Assembly: GCA_021201795.1 (NCBI GenBank)
Contig: JAJQEF010000020.1
Span: 154,357 to 218,356, forward strand
Length of the DNA stretch: 64,000 nt
Source: Rikenellaceae bacterium
GTDB taxonomy: Bacteria; Bacteroidota; Bacteroidia; Bacteroidales; Rikenellaceae
Direction of reading: 5' to 3'
Under the pieces are notes generated by a model. That model was not told the DNA's origin. It worked only from the letters and a program-made list of their open reading frames with translations, and did no database searches. Made by a program: the position numbers and the translations under genes. This document shows, one piece after another, positions 25,583 to 34,247 of this stretch. Positions within the stretch are counted from its first letter, which is position 1. Each line of letters opens with the position of its first letter.

Positions 25583-27181
25583 TTATTCAATTTCAATTTC
25601 GCTCAATGGCCTGATATCGTAATTCGACCAATAAGATTCTTCTTTGTAATCCTGTACGCTTCCGTCAGGAACGTATATGATGCAGTCCGAAGGTACGCTC
25701 TCGAAATCCGACCATCCGTTCATTACGGAATTCATGTAGGGAGGTGCTGCAACACGGCAGATTATCCGTTTAAGGTTGGAACACCCGTAGAAGAAATATG
25801 TTCCGGTTGTTCCGATCCCCCAATCCGTTACCGTAGAAGGTATTACGATCTCTTCGATAGCCGGTTCCCCGCCGAATTCCCCGTATCCCATCATTCCGAA
25901 ATAATAGAACATCATTTTTCCGAGAACTTCTGTTCCTTCGGGGAACTCCACCTTCTTTAGCGAAGTGGTTCCCGCAAAACAGTTCCATCCGATCTTTTTG
26001 ATACCTGTCGGGAAAACTACGGAAGATAGCGCGATATTATTCTGAAAGCCCGCTTCGTTTGCGATCTCTTCGATATTACGCGGAAGGGAGATAGAAGTAA
26101 GTTTGCTATCTGAACCGTAACCCATAACATTATAGGATCGGAACACTGTCGATTCGTAATCCGCTTGGCTTAAATCGAGCGCGTAACTTACTGCTGAATT
26201 ATGTATATAGTCCAGAATCTCTTTAGTTACTACTGCTCCGCCGACGGACCTGACTGCCAATTTGGAAAAGGAACCCGGAAGGACTTCAGTCCAATCCTGC
26301 CCGTCAGCGGAGTATAGAACCGCAGGCGCCACGATTTCAACATGGAGTTTTGCGATGCAGGTAGTGGTATTACCTATCGCAACAATGCTGATAGCACCGG
26401 AAATTTCTGCAAAAGTATTGTCCTGTACTGGAGCGGTCACGGTCAGAATATTTTCCTCGATAATAACCTTCCAGCCGTCCGGTTTAGAAAAGCTGTAAGA
26501 TTCCATTCCTGAAATCGTCAGTTTAAAATCGAGAGTTTGTCCGTATGCGAAATCGACTTTTTCATCCGAACCCTCGATTTCGAATACTACCGTTTCCAGT
26601 TTTGGCAGGGTGATAACGGTACCGTCCGATAATGTCAGTATTACCGAAGTGTCGGTTTGCTCGATATCTGCAAAGATCGAATCACCGTTCTCACCGGCAG
26701 CTTTTACCGGAGTGCCGGACCCGTCCGTAACGATATTGCCGTTTACCGTCCAGAAGCCTTCGGAGTTTATACCGACCTGCGGAGCTTCACCCGTAACAGG
26801 AAGAGGACCGTCTGAGCTTTCGATAATAATGCCGTTGAGCGTCCAATAATAAATTCCGGCCACTTCTTCGATTCCGATCACCGGAGCGTTAGAGCCCGCA
26901 GCACCTTCGGAACCGTGGTGGATATCTACATAAGTATCGTCGCTGAAAGTCAGGCGGTAGCCGTTGCCTTCCGTTAAATCGGAAACGGATTTGATCGATT
27001 TGCCTGAATTCAGTGCATTAATAATAGTCTGCAAAGAACTTATCTCGGAATTCATCTGTGCGATCCGGTTTTTAAGGATGTTGAGTTCTTCCCATATCGC
27101 CGAATCGTCATAATCGTCCGAACAACTCCATGTCAGAGAAGTGAAAACAAAGAGGGTTAGTAATAAAAAAAGTTTTCTCAT
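25583..27181 (-). CDS. DUF4988 and BspA-type leucine-rich repeat lipoprotein
   Basis: A 532-residue lipoprotein (FLLLTLFVFTSLTWSCSDD). Residues 30-60 form a coiled coil (LNILKNRIAQMNSEISSLQ). A DUF4988 region about 60-200 carries two WTLNG/WTVNG-type repeats (GIYYWTLNGIIIESSDG, GINSEGFWTVNGNIV). After a BACON-like domain, the C-terminal 170 residues hold BspA/TpLRR-type repeats (SISLPRNIEEIANEAGF, VVFPTGIKKIGWNCFAG, KVEFPEGTEVLGKMM). These repeats often mediate binding to proteins or polysaccharides at the cell surface. It lies 23 bases after the first gene of the riboswitch operon. Its contribution to B12 uptake is unknown. Confidence 0.8.
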   Translation of the reverse strand: MRKLFLLLTLFVFTSLTWSCSDDYDDSAIWEELNILKNRIAQMNSEISSLQTIINALNSGKSIKSVSDLTEGNGYRLTFSDDTYVDIHHGSEGAAGSNAPVIGIEEVAGIYYWTLNGIIIESSDGPLPVTGEAPQVGINSEGFWTVNGNIVTDGSGTPVKAAGENGDSIFADIEQTDTSVILTLSDGTVITLPKLETVVFEIEGSDEKVDFAYGQTLDFKLTISGMESYSFSKPDGWKVIIEENILTVTAPVQDNTFAEISGAISIVAIGNTTTCIAKLHVEIVAPAVLYSADGQDWTEVLPGSFSKLAVRSVGGAVVTKEILDYIHNSAVSYALDLSQADYESTVFRSYNVMGYGSDSKLTSISLPRNIEEIANEAGFQNNIALSSVVFPTGIKKIGWNCFAGTTSLKKVEFPEGTEVLGKMMFYYFGMMGYGEFGGEPAIEEIVIPSTVTDWGIGTTGTYFFYGCSNLKRIICRVAAPPYMNSVMNGWSDFESVPSDCIIYVPDGSVQDYKEESYWSNYDIRPLSEIEIE

Positions 27182-27204
27182 TGTAGAAATTGAAGGTTTA
27201 TGAA

Positions 27205-28488
27205 TTAACGTGAGCCGTATTTAGGTACTTCTTCGACGTAATCGAACTTAGCGGTCCCTACCGTAGCGTTGAAGTTTTGAGGAAAGAAAACACCTGCTGT
27301 GAAACGTTCGTCTCCTGCGATAGTTGCCGTACGTGTGAATGCTCCGTTTTTAACATCGAATACGTTGAGGGCGTTTACGTCGGTATAAGTATTGCCGTAA
27401 GTTGTTGTCGCACCGTACAGATAGCCCGTTCCCGGATCGACGGCAACGCCGTTATACATTACACTTCCGATAATTGCAGTGGACGCTCCTGTAGTAATGC
27501 TTCCCAGGCTCTTGTTTTGTCCCGTGGAGATGTCGAACGAATAAACCGCTCCGCCTGCATTCGCATAGAAAAGATAATTTTCATAGTAGCTTATCTGTGC
27601 GGAATTTGACCACGATGAAATAGTTGCGGATAACGTTCCCCTCGGATCGGTAGACGCAGGTATATCGAGTATGCCGTTTACAGTGCTGATTTCATAGATA
27701 GTTCCGTTGCGGTAGATATATACGAAATTGCCGTCAGTACTTTTAACCAATGAATATGTACCGCTTCCGTATTCAATCAACGTATTAAAAATGCCGGTAG
27801 AAGCGTTATAAACCCTTACTCCGTCTGAGTGGCAAACGAATAAATAACCGTTCGATATGGTCATGGGAGTAGCTCTCGTAGGATTAGCCTGTTCGCCATT
27901 GCCATTCAAAGCGGTAACTTGTCCGGAATAAGGGTTGTACTTGTAAACGCCGTAATTACTGCTGCCTCCTACGAAGTCGCTTCCTGAAGCACGGATGTAA
28001 ATGGTGTTCTCATCATAAACCGCTATATGTGTAGGATTGGATATGCTTGTAGAGAAATCGTTGCCGTAAATTCCTGCTGTCGTGAAGTCGTCCGCATTAA
28101 GAACGAAGAGCCTTCCCGGTTCCGCAGGAGGATCGCCGCCAGCTATGTTCTGGCAGATTATGTAAATCTCGCCGTCGTGGATATAAAGATCCTGTGCCAC
28201 GCTTCCGAGGCGGCTGCCGCCCACGATCGTGTAATACGTTGCAGGATTGCTGTTGTCCAGATAATTAAGGAACCCGTCTTCAGTAGTCATGTTGCCTTCC
28301 TGCAATACCAGTACGCCTGTGGAGCTGCTGTTGTTCAGATAAGTGTTCTCAATTGTAAACTGAGAAGCTTCCGATAGGGAATATTTGCCTTCCTCAGAAG
28401 TGTAATCGTCTGCGTCCTTTGAACAGGATGCCAGAGTGAAGACCGCAATGAATACGGCCAGAATGGACCAAAGTGAGATTTTTTTCAT
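27205..28488 (-). CDS. YncE/DUF5074-like beta-propeller lipoprotein, first gene of B12 operon
   Basis: A 427-residue lipoprotein (LAVFIAVFTLASCSKDADD). After a linker it forms a propeller of the BtuG/DUF5074 superfamily: VLVLQEGNMTTEDGFLNYLD, SRLGSVAQDLYIHDGEIYI, ISNPTHIAVYDENTIYI, ending FTAGVFFPQNF. It matches btuG in the LGSVAQ/LGDVAQ motif and blade layout but diverges elsewhere, so it may bind a different corrinoid or another ligand. It is directly controlled by the cobalamin riboswitch and terminator just upstream. Confidence 0.82.
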   Translation of the reverse strand: MKKISLWSILAVFIAVFTLASCSKDADDYTSEEGKYSLSEASQFTIENTYLNNSSSTGVLVLQEGNMTTEDGFLNYLDNSNPATYYTIVGGSRLGSVAQDLYIHDGEIYIICQNIAGGDPPAEPGRLFVLNADDFTTAGIYGNDFSTSISNPTHIAVYDENTIYIRASGSDFVGGSSNYGVYKYNPYSGQVTALNGNGEQANPTRATPMTISNGYLFVCHSDGVRVYNASTGIFNTLIEYGSGTYSLVKSTDGNFVYIYRNGTIYEISTVNGILDIPASTDPRGTLSATISSWSNSAQISYYENYLFYANAGGAVYSFDISTGQNKSLGSITTGASTAIIGSVMYNGVAVDPGTGYLYGATTTYGNTYTDVNALNVFDVKNGAFTRTATIAGDERFTAGVFFPQNFNATVGTAKFDYVEEVPKYGSR

Positions 28489-28542
28489 AATAAAAATAAA
28501 TTTAAGTTAAACACAGTTATGTATTTCATAACATTCTAACAT

Positions 28543-28580
28543 AAAAAACGCTCCGGTAACAAAGTTACCGAAGCGGAGCA
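28543..28580 (-). terminator. Terminator of the first cobalamin riboswitch (expression platform)
   Basis: On the minus strand GCTCCG...CGGTAAC / GTTACCGGAGC is followed by GTTTTTT, 55 bases before the first gene of the operon and about 120 bases after the riboswitch core. B12 binding would favour this hairpin and stop transcription of the uptake operon. Confidence 0.85.
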
Positions 28581-28703
28581 TGGATTTCACTGCATTAATA
28601 ACAAAGCAGTAAAATGGACGTACAATCAAATAAAAAATAACAGTCTGGTCATTCTTCGTTTGATTTCTTCCCGAGCCCCGCAGGAGTAAATCTAAAATCA
28701 TAA

Positions 28704-28888
28704 AGGCAGGTCTTCTGACTCGTTCCGGTTTTGACGCCTTCCCGTTCTTCTCAGAACAGTGGCAAAGAATGTCAAATTTTTTATGCCATCTTTGGATGAC
28801 AGGAACTTACAGCAACGGGTATTGTTGCCGGATTACACGGCATTCCCTATTAATTCCGTTCACCTGCATGAGGTGATTGGAAACCTTT
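28704..28888 (-). promoter_or_regulatory. Cobalamin riboswitch upstream of the B12 capture operon
   Basis: Minus strand, 5' to 3': the core shows GGTTTCC, GGGAATGCCGTGTAATCCGG, GCTGTAA, GCCACTG, GGGAAGGCGTC and, last, the B12 box AGTCAGAAGACCTGCC. All conserved blocks of the adenosylcobalamin aptamer are present in order. It should switch off the seven-gene surface operon when intracellular B12 is sufficient. Confidence 0.96.
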
Positions 28889-28894
28889 ACGGCA

Positions 28895-28902
28895 CAAATG
28901 TA
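28895..28902 (-). promoter_or_regulatory. Probable -7 box of the B12 operon promoter
   Basis: TACATTTG on the minus strand matches TAnnTTTG and places the start of transcription right at the riboswitch 5' end. I cannot see a clear -33 TTTG. Confidence 0.55.
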
Positions 28903-29000
28903 AAAATATTTTTATATTTTATAACTTTATTTGGAAATTCTTATGTTAAGTTTAAGTTATTCCGTGTAGTTTTGCATCGTTACCGGTTTATTTTTTCGAT

Positions 29001-29558
29001 ATGAAAAGGGTTTTACTTCATAGCTGTTGTGCTCCGTGCTCTGCTCCAATTATGGAATGGATGGTGGAAAATGGATTTGCGCCTACCATATTTTTTTACA
29101 ATCCCAATATTTTTCCATCCGAAGAATATCTCAAAAGAAAAGAAGAGTGCATGCGTTATGCACGGTTGCTGGATGTGGAATTTATCGACGGAGACTACGA
29201 CCACGATATCTGGCGGAAGAAAATATCCGGATTGGAGACGGAGCCGGAAAGGGGACTGCGGTGTATGCAGTGTTTCAGGTTGAGGCTGGGAGCGACTGCG
29301 GTTATTGCTTCGGAGAAAGGGTTCCCGGTTATTACGACTACTCTCGCAGGTTCCCGCTGGAAGGATTTCCAGCAGATTACCGAAGCAGGCAATATGGCTG
29401 CATCATTGGTTGAAGATGTTGTTTATTGGGATAAGGATTGGAAAAAAGGCGGGCTTACAGAGAGACGCCGGATTCTACTTAAAGAGAATAATTTCTATAA
29501 CCAGCAGTACTGCGGATGCGAATTCAGCATGCGTCCCGATCTGTCCGGAATTCTGTAA
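29001..29558 (+). CDS. queH: Epoxyqueuosine reductase QueH
   Basis: A 185-residue QueH (DUF208) protein, the non-cobalamin enzyme that reduces epoxyqueuosine to queuosine in tRNA using an iron-sulfur cluster. The diagnostic cysteines are present: HSCCAPCS at residues 7-14 (Cys9-Cys10), GLRCMQCFRLRL, and YCGCEFS near the C-terminus. The more common QueG needs cobalamin, while QueH does not, so its place between two cobalamin riboswitches is notable. It is transcribed divergently from the B12 operon and ends one base before the nrdG stop, so it converges with nrdDG. Confidence 0.93.
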   Translation: MKRVLLHSCCAPCSAPIMEWMVENGFAPTIFFYNPNIFPSEEYLKRKEECMRYARLLDVEFIDGDYDHDIWRKKISGLETEPERGLRCMQCFRLRLGATAVIASEKGFPVITTTLAGSRWKDFQQITEAGNMAASLVEDVVYWDKDWKKGGLTERRRILLKENNFYNQQYCGCEFSMRPDLSGIL

Positions 29559-29559
29559 A

Positions 29560-30024
29560 TTAAGCCTGAAAAATTTCGGTTATATCCACCATTATACCGC
29601 TCTCGATTTTATAAAACCTTTGATTGGTGTCCGGAGATTTTAAACCGCCGGATTTCTCTATATACGGTCCGAGTTTAATAAAATCGAAATTACTGATGTC
29701 CAACTCTTCCGGCACGCTTTGTCTTCCGGAGTACCAGCCTGTTTTCAATTTTCTCTCCGTGGCTTCACGGATAAAGACCGACAGTTTTTGAACTTCATGC
29801 GGATTAGCATCCCCGCCCATAAAACATACGCAGGTGACCGTACTTCCGTAACTGTCCAGCAATTCGCCGAGCATCGCTTCGTCCAGAGCTTCGCCCGCAT
29901 CTTCCTGTAAATGCGGGCTGTGGCATCCAGGACATCCGTTGGGACATCCGGAGATGTTAAGCGCCAGCGTAACTTCTCCTGGTATCTCCTGGAATACTAT
30001 ATCATAACTGGCCAGGCGCAGCAT
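29560..30024 (-). CDS. nrdG: Anaerobic ribonucleoside-triphosphate reductase activating protein
   Basis: A 154-residue radical-SAM activase that installs the glycyl radical in NrdD. The Cys-x3-Cys-x2-Cys cluster is Cys27, Cys31 and Cys34 (ISGCPNGCPGCHSPH). FMGGDANPHE is the glycine-rich SAM-binding segment. It has the size of the short NrdG form. It overlaps the 3' end of nrdD by 23 bases, indicating coupled translation. Confidence 0.95.
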   Translation of the reverse strand: MLRLASYDIVFQEIPGEVTLALNISGCPNGCPGCHSPHLQEDAGEALDEAMLGELLDSYGSTVTCVCFMGGDANPHEVQKLSVFIREATERKLKTGWYSGRQSVPEELDISNFDFIKLGPYIEKSGGLKSPDTNQRFYKIESGIMVDITEIFQA

Positions 30025-32092
30025 AATGGCGGACTGCCGCTTCCTTCTGGCGGGCCTGTGAGAAATTGCTTACACGTTTCATATAACCGATAATACGCGT
30101 CAGATAGTCGAGGTTATGGCCGGAGCATTTCGGACATTCTTTCAGATTGCGTTTATCTATATGGCCGCAGTCATTGCAAACGGTATTCGGAATGTTGAAG
30201 GTAAAATAATTACATCCTTCCTGTGTCGCTACCCTTATCAGGTGCTGGTATTGTTCCTTGCTGAGATGCTCGTCGAGATTCATGTGCAGCGCGGAACCTC
30301 CGGTCAGATGTTCTATATATTTGCGTCCGTGCATACGGAACTTATCGATAATATTTGTTTTTTCGTCCTCGACGATATAAAAATAGCTGTTGTAGCAATC
30401 CCTGTTTACTTTGTATCCGTCCTTCTTGTCCCATTTCGCATGTTTTACACCCACATTCTCCGCAGGGATCATTTTGCAGTTGAACATTGCATCCTTGGTA
30501 CGATATTTTTTATTATAGTCCTCGATCAACCCCAATATTTGTTGGACGAATTGTTCGTAGCCCGGATTGTCCGTAATTTCCAGACCGAGAAATTCCGCAG
30601 CCTCCACAAGACCGTTAACACCTATAGTGAGGTATTGGCGTCCGATATTTATATAGCCCGAATCGAATAAAGGCAGCATGCCCTTATCCAACATGTCCTT
30701 AAGATTTTCATTGTATGCCATCTGGACTTTATGTACAAGGTCCACTACCTCTTCGAGAAAAAACTGGTAAGCTATACCTTGCCTTACCGCATACTGGATA
30801 CAGCGGTTCAGATTTATGGTGAGCACGCTCTTGGAACCTGTAGATACACCTCCTGCGCCGAGAGTATAGCTGAAACCGTTATCCTGTATCTCGTTGCGCA
30901 AACGACAGCAGCTGCTTAACGAATCTGCATTATCACTAATGTAAGTAAAGAAAGAATGTCCCTCTGAATACATCTCCGCGGTAAAATCCCCGTATTCTTT
31001 GTCTTTGGGCTCTCCGTTCTCGGTAAGAAGCGCCATAGTTTCTACAGGGAACGTAAGTACGGTACGCGTACGTTCCGCATTGAACCATTTCATGAATCTT
31101 TTCTGTAGCCAGCTTAGCGAGTCCCAGTCTGGTTTGTTCCCGTCCGGAAATACGAACTCTCCGAAGAGGCTTTCGAAATAATATTTGTCGTAATAGGATA
31201 TGTTCCAGAATACGGCCTGAAAGTTTCTTGCTCCGGTGGGCTGGTTTATAGAGTAAACTATCTGTTCGAAATAATCCGTTATTACCTTATCGAGCGTTCT
31301 CTGTTTTTTGGAAAGATCGACCACCTTGTCAACTTCTTTATAATAATCTTTGCCGTATTCCAGACCTATGAAATAATTCATGTACATAAGGAACTCAGGA
31401 GTGGCGCATGCTCCGCTCAGCATGCTGGATACCATGAACACCATATTGATAAAGCCTCCTGCAAAGGATTTCAGGTTAGTAGGAGCCTTTGAGTTGCCGC
31501 CTATGGACGTAGTTCCCGCTATGAGCCAGGGGTACATAGTTATGCTTGCGCAGTAATTGGCAAGGCTTGTCTCGTCGTTTTTATAAATAAAATGTCCGTT
31601 AAGCAATTCGATATATTTGTCCGCAAGTTCTTTGCCGTACATCTCCTTTATACGGTCGGTGAGCATGCGCCTGTTTAACCGTATAAAATTCGATTTGGGC
31701 AGTTCGCCGATAAGAGTTGCGAGATTTTTATTCTCGACGTTTGCGTTCGAATCGTATTTACTGCCGGAGGCAGCATTCGTGGCGTCGCAGTAATCCATCA
31801 GGAACTTCAGTTTCTCCGCGACTTCGCGGTCCTCCATATGTTTCTGGCGGTATAACATATATGCTTTGGCTACGGTATAATAACGTTCTGCCATGAGTGC
31901 GACTTCCACCTGGTTTTGTATGTCTTCGACCGTGGTACCGGACGTAACGCTTACGCGGCTCATTATATTCGTTATAACATCCTGCGTTGCGAAACTGCCA
32001 ACCGACAGGAACGCCTTCGATATGGCCCGTTGTATTTTATCGACAGAAAAAACCTCCCGGCTGCCGTCGCGCTTGATAATAAATGTTTCCAT
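30002..32092 (-). CDS. nrdD: Anaerobic (class III) ribonucleoside-triphosphate reductase
   Basis: A 696-residue glycyl-radical enzyme that makes deoxyribonucleoside triphosphates without oxygen. An ATP-cone domain occupies about residues 1-90 (IIKRDGSREVFSVDKIQRAI). The catalytic barrel includes GNSKAPTNLKSFAGGFINM and NLNRCIQYAV. A zinc ribbon uses Cys639, 642, 653 and 656 (CNDCGHIDKRNLKECPKC), and the glycyl radical site is Gly669 in RIIGYMKRVSNF. It is preceded by a cobalamin riboswitch, so B12 should repress it. This makes sense if the genome also has a B12-dependent class II reductase, which I cannot see in this window. Confidence 0.97.
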   Translation of the reverse strand: METFIIKRDGSREVFSVDKIQRAISKAFLSVGSFATQDVITNIMSRVSVTSGTTVEDIQNQVEVALMAERYYTVAKAYMLYRQKHMEDREVAEKLKFLMDYCDATNAASGSKYDSNANVENKNLATLIGELPKSNFIRLNRRMLTDRIKEMYGKELADKYIELLNGHFIYKNDETSLANYCASITMYPWLIAGTTSIGGNSKAPTNLKSFAGGFINMVFMVSSMLSGACATPEFLMYMNYFIGLEYGKDYYKEVDKVVDLSKKQRTLDKVITDYFEQIVYSINQPTGARNFQAVFWNISYYDKYYFESLFGEFVFPDGNKPDWDSLSWLQKRFMKWFNAERTRTVLTFPVETMALLTENGEPKDKEYGDFTAEMYSEGHSFFTYISDNADSLSSCCRLRNEIQDNGFSYTLGAGGVSTGSKSVLTINLNRCIQYAVRQGIAYQFFLEEVVDLVHKVQMAYNENLKDMLDKGMLPLFDSGYINIGRQYLTIGVNGLVEAAEFLGLEITDNPGYEQFVQQILGLIEDYNKKYRTKDAMFNCKMIPAENVGVKHAKWDKKDGYKVNRDCYNSYFYIVEDEKTNIIDKFRMHGRKYIEHLTGGSALHMNLDEHLSKEQYQHLIRVATQEGCNYFTFNIPNTVCNDCGHIDKRNLKECPKCSGHNLDYLTRIIGYMKRVSNFSQARQKEAAVRHYAAPGQL

Positions 32093-32141
32093 AACTATGT
32101 TTATATTTTATATTACTCTTACAGCATAACCGGATAAATCG

Positions 32142-32200
32142 TAAAAACATCCTGCCGCCTTTCTCCCGAAAGCTGCGGACTTTACCCGGTACGGCAGGTC
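32142..32200 (-). terminator. Riboswitch-controlled terminator before nrdD
   Basis: On the minus strand CCTGCCG at the end of the B12 box can pair with CGGCAGG about 40 bases later, followed by ATGTTTTT. An inner CTTTCGGGAGAAAG hairpin lies between. The stem shares bases with the aptamer, so ligand state and termination are mutually linked. Confidence 0.7.
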
Positions 32201-32376
32201 TTCTGACTTATTCCTAGCCTGCCGCCTTCCCGTTCCGGTGCGGAACAGTGGCAGAGAATGACAGGCATTCCGCCCTTTAAAGGACAGAAATTTACAGCTA
32301 CGGGGATAGTTCCTGACTTTCACAGGATTCCCTTTTCATCCCTCCGGATAATTTACTCCGTTATGGGGAACCGTAC
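32192..32376 (-). promoter_or_regulatory. Cobalamin riboswitch controlling nrdDG
   Basis: On the minus strand the blocks occur in order: GGTTCCCC, GGGAATCCTGTG, GTAGCTGTAA, GCCACTGTTCC, GGGAAGGCGGC and the B12 box AGTCAGAAGACCTGCC. TATTTTTG at 32389-32382 (minus) fits a -7 box just before the RNA. Confidence 0.95.
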
Positions 32377-32598
32377 CATTACAAAAATATCCATAAGCGG
32401 AAGATATAAAAATTATTTTGGCAATAAGTTATTAACAAATTGTTAGTAACTTCATTAACAGTCGGATAGAGTTGCATCAGGCCGGTTTATCCATAGACAA
32501 TTTTTTTGCTGATTTTTTTGTGGAGGTTTCTTGTTTGCGTCGAATATTTAAAAAAGTTAATTTGTGCAATAAAAAAATATTGATTTAAAATTAACGGT

Positions 32599-33279
32599 AT
32601 GGATAATTCGATTGCATTTAAAAAACCGGAGGTGTTATTTTTTGATATTAATGAAACCATTCTTGATACGTATTCTTTAAGGGCAAAAATAAACGGCTTT
32701 TTCGAGGCGGATGTATACGATCTCTGGTTTACAAAGCTGCTGCATTATTCTCTTGTCCACTCTGCTGCCGGTTCCTTCAGTGGTTTTAGCCATTTGGCGG
32801 AGAATGCATTGTATGCAGTTTCAAGTATAATAGGGAAAGATATGCCGGATTCGTTTCTGTTGGAAATAACGGGTGTTTTGTCTTCACTCCCCGCTCTTCC
32901 CGATGTTGTTTCGTCCCTCGAGATATTAAATAAAAAAGGTTATTCGATTGTCGCCCTGTCTAATTCTTCGGAAGCTCTTTTAGCTGAACAACTATCGAAT
33001 GCAGATATAAGTTATTTGGTTGACAGACGGATAAGCGCAGAGCATTTCGGAAAGTATAAACCGCATCCGGAGGTATATACCGGTGCGGCTAAATTGATGG
33101 GTTTTAAGAATGAGGACTGTATGCTGGCCGCAGTCCATGATTGGGATGTATTCGGTGCAATATCCGCAGGATTAAAAGGTGCGTATATAACGAGAGGAAC
33201 GCAGAATAAGTATTATAATTTCCTTATCAAACCGGATGTTGTCGCACGGGATTTAATAAGTTTGTCTGAAAGACTTTAG
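32599..33279 (+). CDS. HAD-superfamily hydrolase, haloacid dehalogenase type II-like
   Basis: A 226-residue cytosolic HAD hydrolase. Motif I is LFFDINETILDTYS with nucleophile Asp16 and Asn instead of the second Asp, the signature of type II (S)-2-haloacid dehalogenases rather than phosphatases. Motif II is VALSNSS and motif III/IV is KYKPHPEVY with AAVHDWDVFGA. The length matches the family. The real substrate is uncertain, because many proteins of this subgroup are annotated as dehalogenases without proof. It is a single gene ended by a strong hairpin. Confidence 0.88.
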   Translation: MDNSIAFKKPEVLFFDINETILDTYSLRAKINGFFEADVYDLWFTKLLHYSLVHSAAGSFSGFSHLAENALYAVSSIIGKDMPDSFLLEITGVLSSLPALPDVVSSLEILNKKGYSIVALSNSSEALLAEQLSNADISYLVDRRISAEHFGKYKPHPEVYTGAAKLMGFKNEDCMLAAVHDWDVFGAISAGLKGAYITRGTQNKYYNFLIKPDVVARDLISLSERL

Positions 33280-33306
33280 GGAACTCCGGGTGAATAAATA
33301 AAAAAC

Positions 33307-33332
33307 AGAGCTGGGAATTTCCCAGCTCTCCC
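33307..33332. terminator. Bidirectional terminator
   Basis: The perfect inverted repeat GAGCTGGGAA / TTCCCAGCTC lies between two convergent genes, with an A tract on the left side. It serves the HAD gene and the PepSY-like gene. Confidence 0.75.
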
Positions 33333-33338
33333 TGAAGT

Positions 33339-34247
33339 CTAATATGGCCCGATAATGGATAAGATTCCATTAACATCTATTTTTAATTCCACATCCTTAT
33401 TTCCAGTTTCCAGTTCGAAGATATAGTATGACACCGACGGTGTTTCTATATGGTTTATATAATCTATCCGGTAGTTTCCGTATTCGGTCTCCATTAAAGC
33501 AGATGTTACGACCGTCGGTATTTCGTTTAAAAACACTTCTGAGGTTGTAGATATCCAGCCGCCGTAGTTATCGAATAAAATTTCTTTTTTACGTCCGCCA
33601 TCCAATATATCCACTTCGATTTTGATGTTATCTGGATCGATATTGATGATGGTTCCTGCCGGATGGTTTTTAGAAATATAATCATCGATTCCTATTAATA
33701 TAACGGCATCCGTCAGGGTTGGTTTGCTTTGTTTCTTTCCGGATGCTTTTATCAGTTCTCCGCTTTGACTGAAAACCAGATGCGCTTCGTTATTCCCGGT
33801 TTCCACTTCGATAATGTATACGGTTTCGACGCCGTTCCGTTCTATTTTGTCGCAGTCGTCTATATTCCATACTGCCCATTCGCTAAGGTTAAAGGAGTTT
33901 TTAACAGGCTGTGGTAATTCCCGGAATGCAAGATCGGTAACGGTCATGTACCATTTGCCGTTTTGGTCGAACCACGCTTCCGTATCGTTGCCCGATAACC
34001 TGAAGTCAGCAACGTAATATCCGTTGGATATTTCCCATTCCTTATCGCGTGCATTCGGATACATGGAATTGAAAGTTCTTTCAACCTCTTGATTGCCTGG
34101 TCTTTCATCGTAATCGTCATCCCTGTCGCACATTACAAATGCAATTATCCCTACAATAACGACTGCTGAAATTTGTCTATAATTTTTCCTGAAGTATTTT
34201 AAGAATCTCTTCCTTATCCGGATCGACAGCCAGTATTTTTCCGTCAC
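33339..34247 (-). CDS. PepSY-like (DUF2874-type) exported protein, two repeats
   Basis: A 302-residue protein. A basic N-terminus and hydrophobic stretch (ISAVVIVGIIAFVMC) end in a cysteine that may be a lipobox. Two PepSY-like units follow (about 50-160 and 180-300), with RTFNSMYPNARDKEWEISNG, YYVADFRLSGNDTEAWFDQ, LNEIPTVVTSALMETEY and YYIFELETGNKDVELKIDV. Such periplasmic domains are common in Bacteroidota and may be inhibitor or folding modules. The only ATG start overlaps the upstream gene by 71 bases, which is unusual. A later non-ATG start is possible but none is obvious. Confidence 0.7.
   Translation of the reverse strand: MTEKYWLSIRIRKRFLKYFRKNYRQISAVVIVGIIAFVMCDRDDDYDERPGNQEVERTFNSMYPNARDKEWEISNGYYVADFRLSGNDTEAWFDQNGKWYMTVTDLAFRELPQPVKNSFNLSEWAVWNIDDCDKIERNGVETVYIIEVETGNNEAHLVFSQSGELIKASGKKQSKPTLTDAVILIGIDDYISKNHPAGTIINIDPDNIKIEVDILDGGRKKEILFDNYGGWISTTSEVFLNEIPTVVTSALMETEYGNYRIDYINHIETPSVSYYIFELETGNKDVELKIDVNGILSIIGPY

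Noticed and set aside
16721-28488. A SusC/SusD polysaccharide utilisation locus
   Set aside because: There is a TonB-dependent receptor and many lipoproteins but no SusD homologue. The cobalamin riboswitch and BtuG identify a B12 locus. The nearby GH97 gene is on the other strand, beyond a terminator.
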